Assembly (NCBI RefSeq): GCF_030325625.1
Contig: NZ_JACAIS010000001.1
Location: 496,001 to 560,000 of the forward strand
Source of the DNA: Sphingobacterium sp. N143
Lineage (GTDB): Bacteria > Bacteroidota > Bacteroidia > Sphingobacteriales > Sphingobacteriaceae
Direction: 5' to 3'
DNA length: 64,000 nt
The stretch's first letter is position 1. The number at the start of each line of letters is the position of its first letter. The notes under the pieces are model-generated. The model saw nothing but the letters and a program-made list of their open reading frames with translations. It had not been told where the DNA came from and searched no databases. The position numbers were made by a program, and so were the translations under genes. Shown piece after piece: positions 9,362 to 18,493 of the stretch.

Positions 9362-10033
9362 TTGTATAGTAATTTTACCGTAGACTGTGTCATATTAGGC
9401 TTTCATGAAGGAGAATTAAAGATTCTTTTGGCTGAAAGAAATGAATATCCTTTTAAGGATTGGTGGGCATTGCCAGGCTTCTTCGTGGATAATGACGAAG
9501 AAATGGAAGATGCTGTAAAACGAATTCTGTATGAAAATACAGGTTTGAAGGATGTATTTATGGATCAACTCCATTCTTTTGCAGGATTGAAAAGGCATCC
9601 CAAAGGTCGGATATTAACGGTAGCCTATTATGCCCTGATTCAATTGGACCATACCAAATTAAAAACCAAACCTGTTACAAATTACATGAAACAGGCTAAA
9701 TGGTTTCCTGTAAGAAATGTCCCGGAACTGGCATTTGACCATAAGCAAATTTTGGATTTATGCTTAGAAAGATTACAAAGGCGATTGGCTTATAAACCGA
9801 TTGCATTTGAGTTGCTTCCTGAAAAATTTACACTGACACAGTTGCAATTAGTGTATGAAAGTATTTTAAATAAAACCCTCGATAAACGTAATTTTAGAAA
9901 GAAAATGCAAAATTATGGCTTCTTAAAAGAACTGGACGAAGTACAGACCGGTGTCGCTTATCGTGCAGCAAGATTGTATAAATTGGACAAAAGGAAATTC
10001 CAAAAACATTTTCAAAATACTGTAGCATTTTAG
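9362..10033 (+). CDS. NUDIX-domain transcriptional regulator (NrtR/AraR-like)
   Basis: 223 residues: an N-terminal NUDIX fold (residues ~5-140) and a C-terminal winged-helix DNA-binding domain (~155-223, FTLTQLQLVYESILNKTLDKR, then KRNFRKKMQNYGFL). The NUDIX box is degenerate: FFVDNDEEMEDAVKRILYEN has RI for the usual RE and EN for the catalytic EE, so hydrolysis is unlikely and ligand sensing is expected, as in NrtR- and AraR-type regulators. The only start is TTG at 9362, since no in-frame ATG lies between the upstream stop and the conserved N-terminus. It is divergent from pfkA across 181 nt that contain the GTGTA-N5-TACAC element, making it a candidate regulator of that operon. Confidence 0.85.
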   Translation: MYSNFTVDCVILGFHEGELKILLAERNEYPFKDWWALPGFFVDNDEEMEDAVKRILYENTGLKDVFMDQLHSFAGLKRHPKGRILTVAYYALIQLDHTKLKTKPVTNYMKQAKWFPVRNVPELAFDHKQILDLCLERLQRRLAYKPIAFELLPEKFTLTQLQLVYESILNKTLDKRNFRKKMQNYGFLKELDEVQTGVAYRAARLYKLDKRKFQKHFQNTVAF

Positions 10034-10053
10034 CAAAATTTGAGTTATAAAGA

Positions 10054-10086
10054 AAAGGCAAGCTGTTTAGAGCTTGCCTTTTTTTG
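10054..10086 (+). terminator. Terminator of the NUDIX regulator gene
   Basis: 11-bp perfect stem AAAGGCAAGCT / AGCTTGCCTTT (10054-10064, 10071-10081), loop GTTTAG, followed by a T run. Confidence 0.85.
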
Positions 10087-10129
10087 TTGTCAGTTAAATA
10101 TCAAATTCATAATGATTTTCAAAATATAT

Positions 10130-10160
10130 TTTGTGTGAAATGTTACTTTTTATATTTTTG
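10130..10160 (+). promoter_or_regulatory. Promoter of the TetR-RND efflux operon
   Basis: TTTG at 10130-10133 and TATTTTTG at 10153-10160 with a 19-nt spacer: an exact match to the Bacteroidota housekeeping pattern. Initiation is expected near 10167, giving a ~40-nt leader with AAAGGAG before the ATG at 10208. Confidence 0.75.
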
Positions 10161-10207
10161 AACAATTTCTTGTAAAAGTCAGAAAGTAGAAAGGAGTTTT
10201 TTGAAAA

Positions 10208-10807
10208 ATGGAAGATAGAAAAGATCAGATCATTCAAGCAGCAATAAGACGTTTTATGCATTATGGATTTAGTAAAACAACGATGAATGAGATTGCTGAA
10301 GATATAAAGATTACGAAGGCAAATTTATATTATTATTATTCAGAGAAAAATGCGCTTATACGTGATGTGATCGTGCGGTTGACCGATCAATATCGGGAAG
10401 AAGAAGAGCAGATGGTGGCCGTTCATACAGGGTCAACTTATGAACTGATTATGAAGATTCTGGAGTTGAGAGATGCATTTGTGCGTAAGTACTATATATT
10501 ACATATGAATGAAAATCTAGAATGGATAAAAGGACTCTCCATGCAGGAATTTTTTCAATGTCTTCATAATCGGGATGTCAAAGCGTTGTATGAAATTTTT
10601 CAAACAGGTGCTGAAAAAGGGGAGTTGAATGATGAACATTTATACGAAACGGCAGAGATCTATGTGGAATTGATGAAGAGCTTATCGTTGATGTGCAATA
10701 TTTCAGATATCATTTCTGGAATACCTAACCAAGACCGCTTTGATGAGGTATTGCAGAAACAGAAATTAGCGACAAAGTTATTTTTTAATGGCATAAATAA
10801 AAAGTAG
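10208..10807 (+). CDS. TetR/AcrR-family transcriptional regulator
   Basis: 199 residues. The N-terminal ~50 residues form a TetR helix-turn-helix (FSKTTMNEIAEDIKITKANLYYYYSEK), followed by an all-helical ligand-binding domain. It heads a four-gene rightward unit with TolC, adaptor and RND permease genes (28 nt to tolC), so it most likely represses its own efflux operon and is released by a pump substrate. A strong promoter match lies 48 nt upstream and an unusually clear Shine-Dalgarno (AAAGGAG) precedes the start. Confidence 0.9.
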   Translation: MEDRKDQIIQAAIRRFMHYGFSKTTMNEIAEDIKITKANLYYYYSEKNALIRDVIVRLTDQYREEEEQMVAVHTGSTYELIMKILELRDAFVRKYYILHMNENLEWIKGLSMQEFFQCLHNRDVKALYEIFQTGAEKGELNDEHLYETAEIYVELMKSLSLMCNISDIISGIPNQDRFDEVLQKQKLATKLFFNGINKK

Positions 10808-10835
10808 ATATAAAATTAGGATAAATAAATTAGGA

Positions 10836-12152
10836 ATGAAAACAATCAGAATACTAGCCAGCCTTTTATTAGGTACGATGGTTTTCCAAAGTCATGCACA
10901 GCAGCAATTAAGCCTAAGTGATGCCATAAAATTTGCTTTGCAGAACAAAAAGGAGGCGAAGAAGGCAAAGTTGGATCTTGAAAATTCTCAATACCAGATC
11001 GATGAGGTCAGGGGTAGCGCATTGCCACAAATCACTGCCAACGGTTCCCTTAAATATAATGTATTGATTCCGGAAATGGTATTGGAAGCAGGTGGACAAA
11101 CCCAAAAAATCAAAATGGGACAACCCTGGAATTCAAATGCCGTAGTTTCTTTAAATCAACAGTTGTTTAACCAATCTATATTTACTGGCTTGAAGGCTGC
11201 TAAAACAACAAAAGAGTTTTATCAGATCAACGCACAGTTGACCGATGAACAGGTAATCGAAAAAGTGGCTAATGCTTATTACGAAATCTATCAAGAGCAT
11301 TTGAAGTTACAGACCATAGAAAATAATCTGCAGAGTACAACGAAAACAAAAGACGTAACGGAAGGTCTCGTGAATGCTGGGCTCGCTAAGAAAATAGATT
11401 TGGACCGTTTGGTCGTGAATTTGAATAATCTGGAAGCGCAGAAACAACAAACGATGAATGCGGTACAGATTAAAGAAAATGCATTGAAATTTGCTATTGG
11501 TAAACCGATTGAAGAGGATATTGAATTATCGCAGGAGACCTTTGAAATCAATCCTACGATAGCGGTTGAAACCGATAATGTCGAAAACCGGACCGAAGTA
11601 CAGTTGATGAAAAAGCAGATTGAATTGTACGAATTGAACAAGAAATCCAAGGTTGCTGATCTATACCCGAAATTGTCCTTAGGTGGTGATTTTGGTTTTA
11701 ATGGTTTTGGAAAAGGATTTCCAATAGGGGGGGATTTTACCTGGCCAAAGACATCAAGTATTGGTTTAAATCTTTCCGTGCCAATATTTACGGGAGGAAC
11801 AATTAAAGCTAGGATTAATCAGGCCGATATTCAAATCAGACAAGCACAAGTCGATCTTGAAGACACCAAGCTCGGACTTAATCTGGCCAAAGAAAATGCA
11901 AAGTCACAGATAAAGATCAGCTTGTTAACTATTGATAATAACCGTCGAAATGTGGTACTGGCCAAGGGTGTATTGGATGACACAAAAAATAACTTCAATA
12001 ATGGTCTAGCAAGCTTAACTGAGTTACTTGACGCTGAAAGGGCTCTGGCCGATGCTGAAAATAATCTCAATACCAGTTTATTGAACTATAAAGTTGCCGA
12101 GGTACAAATTATTAAGGCAAATGGCGAATTAAAATCACTAATTAACGAATAA
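10836..12152 (+). CDS. TolC-family outer membrane efflux protein
   Basis: 438 residues with a Sec signal (ILASLLLGTMVFQSHAQ). Two repeats of long amphipathic helices with heptad-like pattern (QLSLSDAIKFALQNKKEAKKA..., and the second copy from about residue 215) flank short beta segments such as SSIGLNLSVPIFTGGTIKAR, as in OEP family trimers that form an outer membrane barrel and periplasmic tunnel. It is the outer membrane exit duct of the RND pump encoded by the next two genes; 14 nt separate it from the adaptor gene. Confidence 0.93.
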   Translation: MKTIRILASLLLGTMVFQSHAQQQLSLSDAIKFALQNKKEAKKAKLDLENSQYQIDEVRGSALPQITANGSLKYNVLIPEMVLEAGGQTQKIKMGQPWNSNAVVSLNQQLFNQSIFTGLKAAKTTKEFYQINAQLTDEQVIEKVANAYYEIYQEHLKLQTIENNLQSTTKTKDVTEGLVNAGLAKKIDLDRLVVNLNNLEAQKQQTMNAVQIKENALKFAIGKPIEEDIELSQETFEINPTIAVETDNVENRTEVQLMKKQIELYELNKKSKVADLYPKLSLGGDFGFNGFGKGFPIGGDFTWPKTSSIGLNLSVPIFTGGTIKARINQADIQIRQAQVDLEDTKLGLNLAKENAKSQIKISLLTIDNNRRNVVLAKGVLDDTKNNFNNGLASLTELLDAERALADAENNLNTSLLNYKVAEVQIIKANGELKSLINE

Positions 12153-12166
12153 TTGACTTATACAAT

Positions 12167-13222
12167 ATGAAACGCGGAATAATTACCCTACTTATTATTG
12201 CTGCTGGTCTAGCAGGAATATTTTTTGTGTTAAATAAAAATAAAAAGAAAAATGAAGCTGAAACTGCAGAGGTAGCCAAAACCAATGCTGCCATCGCAGT
12301 TCGTATAGATACAGCAAAGATAACATCGATGGATTTGCGTTATACGGCCAATGGGACATTTGCACCAAAACAAGAAGTTACTGTTTCTGCTGAGACAGCA
12401 GGAAGAGTAGTGAAAGTACTGGTCGATGAAGGGTCTCATGTACGTGCTGGACAGACCCTAGCCATTATCGAAGGTGATAAATTAGATGTAAATGTCGCGA
12501 ATGCACAAGCGGCATTTACCAATGCACAGGCTGACTTGCATCGTTTTGAAAGTGCATACTCTACTGGAGGTGTGACCAAACAACAGTTGGATCAGGTTAA
12601 ATTACAATTTGAAAATGCGAAGAATAATTTGAGGGCATCCAAACTCAATGCCGGTGATGTAACGATAAAAACATCTGTTTCCGGTATCGTCAATGCCCGT
12701 AAAATAGAGCCGGGAACCTATCTGAATATTGGAGCTCCAGCTTTTGACATTGTGAACGTCGCTACCTTGAAATTGCGGGTGAATGTAGATGAAAAAAATG
12801 TGGCTACTTTAAAGATAGGCCAATCTGTGGATGTCTCTGCAAGTGTTTATGCCGATCAGAAATTTACAGGTAATGTGACTTTTATTGCGCCTAAATCTGA
12901 TGGTAGTTTGAATTTTCCTGTAGAGATTGAGGTTAACAATGCTTCAAATAAGTTGCGTGCAGGGATGTATGGTACGGCTATGTTCGGTGAAGGTGTTGCT
13001 GGCAATACCTTGATTGTACCACGTACTGCATTTGTAGGCAGTGTGAGTGACAATAAGATTTTCGTGCTGAAAAATGGAAAAGCGATAGAGACGAATGTGA
13101 AGTCGGGAAGAAACTTTGGCGATTTTATCGAAATCCTGGGTGGCTTGCAAAATGGAGATCAAGTGATTATTTCAGGTCAGATCAATTTGTTTGATCAGAG
13201 TCCTGTTGAAATTATTAAATAA
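12167..13222 (+). CDS. RND efflux periplasmic adaptor (membrane fusion protein)
   Basis: 351 residues. An N-terminal hydrophobic segment (IITLLIIAAGLAGIFFVL) serves as signal or anchor. The lipoyl/barrel-sandwich half-motifs are seen at EVTVSAETAGRVVKVLVDEGSHVRAG and TIKTSVSGIVNARKIEPG, with a helical hairpin between (AQAAFTNAQADLHRFESAY) and beta-barrel and membrane-proximal domains after. It bridges the RND permease and TolC. A 112-nt gap separates it from the permease gene, longer than elsewhere in the operon, without a convincing terminator. Confidence 0.93.
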   Translation: MKRGIITLLIIAAGLAGIFFVLNKNKKKNEAETAEVAKTNAAIAVRIDTAKITSMDLRYTANGTFAPKQEVTVSAETAGRVVKVLVDEGSHVRAGQTLAIIEGDKLDVNVANAQAAFTNAQADLHRFESAYSTGGVTKQQLDQVKLQFENAKNNLRASKLNAGDVTIKTSVSGIVNARKIEPGTYLNIGAPAFDIVNVATLKLRVNVDEKNVATLKIGQSVDVSASVYADQKFTGNVTFIAPKSDGSLNFPVEIEVNNASNKLRAGMYGTAMFGEGVAGNTLIVPRTAFVGSVSDNKIFVLKNGKAIETNVKSGRNFGDFIEILGGLQNGDQVIISGQINLFDQSPVEIIK

Positions 13223-13334
13223 TGAATACAGAAAATTGATAACAAATGGTATCATCATGAGCTTCAGCAGGCTCACTAACCGAGTGTAATGTGCTTTAAG
13301 CATTGAATACGAACACTTGTAAATAAGAAATCTA

Positions 13335-16300
13335 ATGAAAATTACCGAAATATCCATAAAACGTCCCAGCATAATTATAGTATTGTTTATCATACTGACA
13401 TTAGGTGGACTGTTTTCCTATACTCAGCTTGGGTACGAGTTAGTTCCAAAGTTTGAGATCAACGTCATCACGGTACAGACAGTTTATCCTGGAGCATCTC
13501 CGGCAGAGGTAGAAAGCTCTGTTACCAAGAAAATTGAGGATGCGATTTCCTCCTTGGAGAGTATCAAGAAGGTTGAATCTACTTCCTTGGAGGGTGTGTC
13601 TATTGTAATGATCACCCTAAATAACGGTGCTGACGTCAATTTCCTTCTGACAGATGCCCAGCGAAAGATCAATGCTGTCGTCAATGATTTGCCCGACGAT
13701 GTAAAGACGCCATCACTGTCTAAATTCTCCTTGGATGATGTGGCCATCATGAGTTTGGCCGTTACGTCAAATCTATCCGAAAAGGAGCTTTATGACTTAT
13801 TGGACAATAAAATACAGCCAGTTTTTGCACGGATTAATGGCGTTGCAAAAGTGGACATGATCGGTGGCGAAGAACGGGAAATCCAAATTTCTGTAGACCC
13901 CAAAAAAATTGAAGGATATGGTTTAACGATTGCGCAGGTTCAACAAACTGTTGCTGCTTCAAACCTTGACTTCCCCACCGGTAATGTCAGCACACGTGAT
14001 AATAGAACGACAATCCGTTTGGCCGGAAAAGTGACTTCCATTGAAGAATTGCGAAATCTTCCAATAACGACTCCTGCAGGTGTACAGATCTATCTGCGCG
14101 ATATTGCCGATGTTCAGGATGGGATCAAAGAGATTGAAAAAGTAGCCCGCCTGGACCGTCAGAATACGATTTTGTTGCAGGTGTTTAAACAGTCTGATGC
14201 CAATGCCGTAGCGGTTTCAGAAGGGGTAAAGAAGACCATTGAACAGGTACAGAAAGATTATAAGGACAATAACATCAACATTTTGGTGGCCAATGACTCG
14301 TCTGATTTTACATTGAATGCAGCCGATAATGTGATCCATGATTTAATGATCGCTATTGCTCTGGTTGGTTTCATCATGTTGTTTTTCTTGCAGAGTTTAC
14401 GGAATGCGGCAATTACCATGGTGGCCATCCCTTTATCATTAATTGCAACATTTATCGGCCTTTTATTGATGGGTTATACCTTAAATCTGATGTCCTTATT
14501 AGGATTGTCGCTTGTGGTTGGTATCCTTGTGGATGATGCGATCGTGGTGATTGAGAATATCCACCGCCATATGGAGATGGGGAAAAATAAAGTTCGCGCT
14601 GCCTTTGATGGTGCTTCAGAGATTGGATTTACCGTTACGGCAATCACCTTGGTGATCGTGGTGGTTTTCTTACCAATTGCGATGTCAACAGGTTTGGTTG
14701 CTAATATCTTGGCGCAATTCTGTGTGACCGTCATTATCTCAACCATGTTGTCCTTGTTGGTATCGTTTACGGTTGTCCCTTGGTTGTATTCCCGTTTTGG
14801 TAAACTGGAACACCTGAGCAAGACTTCGCTCTTTGGCAGGATTATCCATGGCTTTGAAAGTGGATTGACAAGTTTTACGCACTGGGTGTCAGGCTTATTG
14901 GTGTGGGCATTAAAAGGCCGTTTGAATAAATTGGCAACCCTCGGACTTGCTGTGGGGTTATTGATCGCTTCCTTTATGTTGGTGGTCAAGGGGTACATCG
15001 GTTCTGATTTCTTTCCTGGAATAGACCGTGGTGAGTTCTTTATCCAATTGGAGCTGGATAAAGATGCTTCTTTGGAAAAAACCAACTTGTTGACCCAAAA
15101 AGCGGAAGCTTATATCAAATCTAAACCCGATGTAAAGGAAATCATCACTACAGTAGGACAGTCTTCTGACGGGATGGCTTCAACAACTGGATCCAGGTAT
15201 AAATCGGAGATCCATGTTATTTTGGATAAAGAGAACTTTGAGGGTAATTCCCAGGTATATTCAGCAACGTTAAAACGTGAATTGGAAAATAAATTGATCG
15301 GTGCCAAAATCAAGACTGTGAATGTCGGTATTATGGGGGCAGAACAAGCACCTTTGAAATTGACAATCATCGGAGCTTCCGTAGAAGACGCACAACAGTT
15401 TGCTGAGAAAGCCGCCGACCAACTGCGCAAAATTCCTGGTGCAGCAGGAGTAAAGCTTACCTCTGAAGCTGGTAATCCAGAGATCAATGTGAAGATCGAC
15501 CGCGATAAAATGACCTCATTGGGCTTAAATGTTTCTACGGTAGGTATGACCATGCAGACGGCATTTTCCGGGAATACAGACAATAAATATAGAGCTGGTG
15601 ATAACGAATATGATATCAACATCCGTTACAGTGAGGATGGCCGTGCTAGTATTGATAATGTTCGTGATCTGAAATTTATCAATAATCAAGGAGCTTCTAT
15701 TTCGTTGGAGCAGTTTGCAACGGTATCCTACGGTTCGGGCCCAACTTTATTGGAACGTCGCGATAAATCACCAGCAGTATCTATCCAAGGACAGGTCATA
15801 GGTCGCCCAATGGGTACCGTGGCCCAAGAGTGGCAGGCCCAGTTTGAGAAACTTCCACGCAAACCTGGTATTGTATTTATCTGGGGTGGTAATATGGAAA
15901 ACCAAACTGAAGGTTTTGGTACATTGGGAATTGCTTTGTTGGCATCCATTATCCTGGTTTATCTTGTCATGGTGGCTCTATATGATAGTTTTATTACGCC
16001 ATTCGTCGTTCTATTCTCTATCCCATTGTCTTTTATTGGGGCATTGTTATTCCTTGCTTTAGGAAATCAGACCTTAAATATCTTTACCATTTTAGGTATC
16101 ATTATGCTGATCGGTCTGGTTGCTAAAAATGCGATCATGTTGGTCGACTTTGCCAATCATCGGAAAGAAGCTGGAGACAATACGCACGATGCACTTGTGG
16201 CAGCCAACCATGCCCGTCTACGTCCGATCTTGATGACAACGATTGCGATGGTGTTTGGTATGATACCCATTGCCATTGCGACTGGAGATGGTGCCGATAT

Positions 16301-16487
16301 GAATAGAGGCCTGGCCATTGTTATTATTGGAGGTCTGTTATCCTCCTTATTTTTGACCTTGGTCGTTGTGCCTGTTGTATATTCCATTTTTGATAGCCTT
16401 CAGCGTCGTTTTGGTAAGAAGGAAAAAACTAACTATGAAGCATTGATGGTGGAAGAATATGATCATGTTGATGTGGCTGAGCATTAA
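13335..16487 (+). CDS. RND efflux permease (AcrB/MexB-like, HAE family)
   Basis: 1050 residues, twelve transmembrane segments with two large periplasmic loops. The N-terminus IKRPSIIIVLFIILTLGGLF is TM1; proton-relay Asp400-Asp401 lie in GILVDDAIVVIENI; the second half has GLVAKNAIMLVDFAN and a PILMTTIAMVFGMIP stretch. It drives substrate/proton antiport from inner membrane or periplasm through the adaptor and TolC. The sequence belongs to the multidrug-type HAE1 branch rather than metal-exporting CzcA, judging from the DD pair and PGASPAEVE motif; the substrate cannot be read. Last gene of the operon, followed by a terminator. Confidence 0.95.
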   Translation: MKITEISIKRPSIIIVLFIILTLGGLFSYTQLGYELVPKFEINVITVQTVYPGASPAEVESSVTKKIEDAISSLESIKKVESTSLEGVSIVMITLNNGADVNFLLTDAQRKINAVVNDLPDDVKTPSLSKFSLDDVAIMSLAVTSNLSEKELYDLLDNKIQPVFARINGVAKVDMIGGEEREIQISVDPKKIEGYGLTIAQVQQTVAASNLDFPTGNVSTRDNRTTIRLAGKVTSIEELRNLPITTPAGVQIYLRDIADVQDGIKEIEKVARLDRQNTILLQVFKQSDANAVAVSEGVKKTIEQVQKDYKDNNINILVANDSSDFTLNAADNVIHDLMIAIALVGFIMLFFLQSLRNAAITMVAIPLSLIATFIGLLLMGYTLNLMSLLGLSLVVGILVDDAIVVIENIHRHMEMGKNKVRAAFDGASEIGFTVTAITLVIVVVFLPIAMSTGLVANILAQFCVTVIISTMLSLLVSFTVVPWLYSRFGKLEHLSKTSLFGRIIHGFESGLTSFTHWVSGLLVWALKGRLNKLATLGLAVGLLIASFMLVVKGYIGSDFFPGIDRGEFFIQLELDKDASLEKTNLLTQKAEAYIKSKPDVKEIITTVGQSSDGMASTTGSRYKSEIHVILDKENFEGNSQVYSATLKRELENKLIGAKIKTVNVGIMGAEQAPLKLTIIGASVEDAQQFAEKAADQLRKIPGAAGVKLTSEAGNPEINVKIDRDKMTSLGLNVSTVGMTMQTAFSGNTDNKYRAGDNEYDINIRYSEDGRASIDNVRDLKFINNQGASISLEQFATVSYGSGPTLLERRDKSPAVSIQGQVIGRPMGTVAQEWQAQFEKLPRKPGIVFIWGGNMENQTEGFGTLGIALLASIILVYLVMVALYDSFITPFVVLFSIPLSFIGALLFLALGNQTLNIFTILGIIMLIGLVAKNAIMLVDFANHRKEAGDNTHDALVAANHARLRPILMTTIAMVFGMIPIAIATGDGADMNRGLAIVIIGGLLSSLFLTLVVVPVVYSIFDSLQRRFGKKEKTNYEALMVEEYDHVDVAEH

Positions 16488-16513
16488 ATAAATAGACCTC
16501 CACAAGAGGAGGA

Positions 16514-16549
16514 AAAGGGAGACTATGTGAATTAGTCTCCCTTTTTTTT
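16514..16549 (+). terminator. Terminator of the first RND operon
   Basis: 11-bp stem AAAGGGAGACT / AGTCTCCCTTT (16514-16524, 16534-16544), loop ATGTGAATT, then T5. Confidence 0.85.
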
Positions 16550-16643
16550 ATGTTAATTTTAGGTTAATCAATCGATTGCGTAATTTTTTTTTACTACATT
16601 GCGGCCGCATTAACAAAATATATACTTTAAAATTGAGACAAGC

Positions 16644-18485
16644 ATGTGTGGAATTGTAGGATACACAGGTTACCGTCAGGCGTATGGTATCGTCATTGAT
16701 GGATTGAAAAAATTAGAATACCGTGGATATGACAGTGCTGGAGTAGCATTGCATAAAGGTGATCAGATCGATGTTTACAAAAAAACAGGTAAAGTAGCGA
16801 ATTTAGAAGAGTTTGTCTATGACAAGGATCTCCAGTCAACTACAGGAATAGGCCACACCCGGTGGGCTACCCATGGTGAACCCTCAGACCGAAATGCCCA
16901 TCCCCATTATTCAAACAGCGGTCGTATCGCAATGATCCATAATGGTATCATAGAAAACTATGCTTCCTTAAAATCTGAATTGGTAAGCAAGGGATATACT
17001 TTTAAGAGTGATACTGATACAGAAGTCCTTGTTAATTTCATTGAAGAGATTCAATCACAAAATGAATGCTCATTAGAGGAAGCAATTCGTATTGCATTAA
17101 AAAGAGTCGTAGGGGCTTATGTGATCCTGGTGTTGGAAGCAGGCCATCCAGACCGTATTATTGCGGCCAGAAAGGGGAGCCCTCTGGTGATCGGAATCGG
17201 TAAAAATGAACATTTTTTAGGTTCAGACGCTTCACCTATGCTGGCATACACCAAAGAAGTTGTTTATATTAACGACTACGAGCTGGCTATTATCAGCCCT
17301 GAAGAATTGATCCTTAAAAACCTGGGGAATGAGCGGATCACTCCATATATCCAAAAATTGGATCTGGAGTTGTCTGCCATTGAAAAAGGTGGATATGATC
17401 ACTTTATGCTGAAAGAGATCTTTGAGCAACCGCATACGATATACGATTCGATGCGCGGACGCCTGGATTTGCATTCGCATCAAATTACATTAAGCGGTAT
17501 CGAAAAATTTGCACAAGAAATCAGCAACACAAACCGTATAGTCATTGTCGCCTGTGGTACCAGCTGGCATGCAGGACTGATTGCAGAATATATCATTGAA
17601 GAACTTTGCCGCATTAATGTAGAAGTAGAATATGCATCAGAATTCCGCTATCGTAATCCTGTTATCCATCCTGGTGATGTCATATTGGCTATTTCTCAAA
17701 GTGGCGAAACCGCAGACACGCTCGTTGCTTTGGAAAATGCAAAAAAACAAGGTGCCATTATTTTGGGGGTGGTGAATGTGGTTGGATCATCCATCGCCCG
17801 TCTTTCAGATGCTGGAGCCTATACCCATGCTGGACCGGAGATCGGAGTGGCAAGTACAAAAGCTTTTACGGCACAATTAACGGTGTTGAACCTGATTGCT
17901 TTAAAGATTGCTTCCTTGAAAGGGTCTATCAATGAAGAACGTTTTCAAGAACTGACGAAGGAATTGAATGCTGTTCCTGAGAAAGTCGAATGGATATTGG
18001 ATACGCAGCTTGAGAAGATTCAGCAAATTGCCAAAAAATATAAAGATGCACGGGATTTCTTATTCTTGGGTAGGGGCTATAATTTCCCGGTAGCCTTAGA
18101 AGGAGCACTCAAGTTAAAGGAAATCTCCTATATTCATGCTGAAGGATATCCAGCGGCCGAAATGAAACATGGGCCTATTGCATTGGTTGATGAAAATCTA
18201 CCTGTTGTCTTTGTTGCGACAAAAGACGCCTATCATGAAAAAATAGTGTCAAATATCCAGGAGATAAGGGCACGTAAAGGCAAGATTATTTCTGTCGTTA
18301 CCCAAGGTGACGCCGTATCTGAAGCGTTATCGGATGACTTTATGGAGATTCCTGAAGCCGATGAGATCATCGCTCCTTTGATCGCTGTCGTACCATTACA
18401 GTTGTTATCGTATTACATTGGTGTGGAATTGGGCTTGGATGTGGACAAACCCCGTAATTTGGCCAAATCGGTTACTGTAGAATAA
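16644..18485 (+). CDS. glmS: Glutamine--fructose-6-phosphate aminotransferase (isomerizing)
   Basis: 613 residues, family length. It makes glucosamine-6-phosphate from fructose-6-phosphate and glutamine, the entry to UDP-GlcNAc, peptidoglycan and LPS. The N-terminal glutaminase begins MCGIVGYTG, with Cys2 as nucleophile after Met removal, plus GHTRWATHG and NGIIENY. Two SIS domains follow (ACGTSWHAG, SQSGETADT and LGRGYNFPVALEGALKLKE), ending KPRNLAKSVTVE. No glmS ribozyme or clear riboswitch is visible in the ~95 nt upstream. Only 8 nt separate it from the DUF4954 gene, so the two are cotranscribed. Confidence 0.98.
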   Translation: MCGIVGYTGYRQAYGIVIDGLKKLEYRGYDSAGVALHKGDQIDVYKKTGKVANLEEFVYDKDLQSTTGIGHTRWATHGEPSDRNAHPHYSNSGRIAMIHNGIIENYASLKSELVSKGYTFKSDTDTEVLVNFIEEIQSQNECSLEEAIRIALKRVVGAYVILVLEAGHPDRIIAARKGSPLVIGIGKNEHFLGSDASPMLAYTKEVVYINDYELAIISPEELILKNLGNERITPYIQKLDLELSAIEKGGYDHFMLKEIFEQPHTIYDSMRGRLDLHSHQITLSGIEKFAQEISNTNRIVIVACGTSWHAGLIAEYIIEELCRINVEVEYASEFRYRNPVIHPGDVILAISQSGETADTLVALENAKKQGAIILGVVNVVGSSIARLSDAGAYTHAGPEIGVASTKAFTAQLTVLNLIALKIASLKGSINEERFQELTKELNAVPEKVEWILDTQLEKIQQIAKKYKDARDFLFLGRGYNFPVALEGALKLKEISYIHAEGYPAAEMKHGPIALVDENLPVVFVATKDAYHEKIVSNIQEIRARKGKIISVVTQGDAVSEALSDDFMEIPEADEIIAPLIAVVPLQLLSYYIGVELGLDVDKPRNLAKSVTVE

Positions 18486-18493
18486 GGAGGTTC

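Noticed and set aside
11291..11650. 119-codon antisense frame in the tolC gene
   Set aside because: Cys/Phe/Ser-rich shadow without promoter or motif.
14474..15085. Long frame (203 codons) antisense to the first RND permease
   Set aside because: A shadow of the permease coding frame; Ser/Pro/Lys-rich, no start signal or family motif.
15110..15622. 170-codon frame antisense to the same permease
   Set aside because: Same reason; codon shadow of the RND gene.
16549..16643. Possible glmS ribozyme upstream of glmS
   Set aside because: Only ~95 nt of A/T-rich sequence with no pseudoknot-like core visible.
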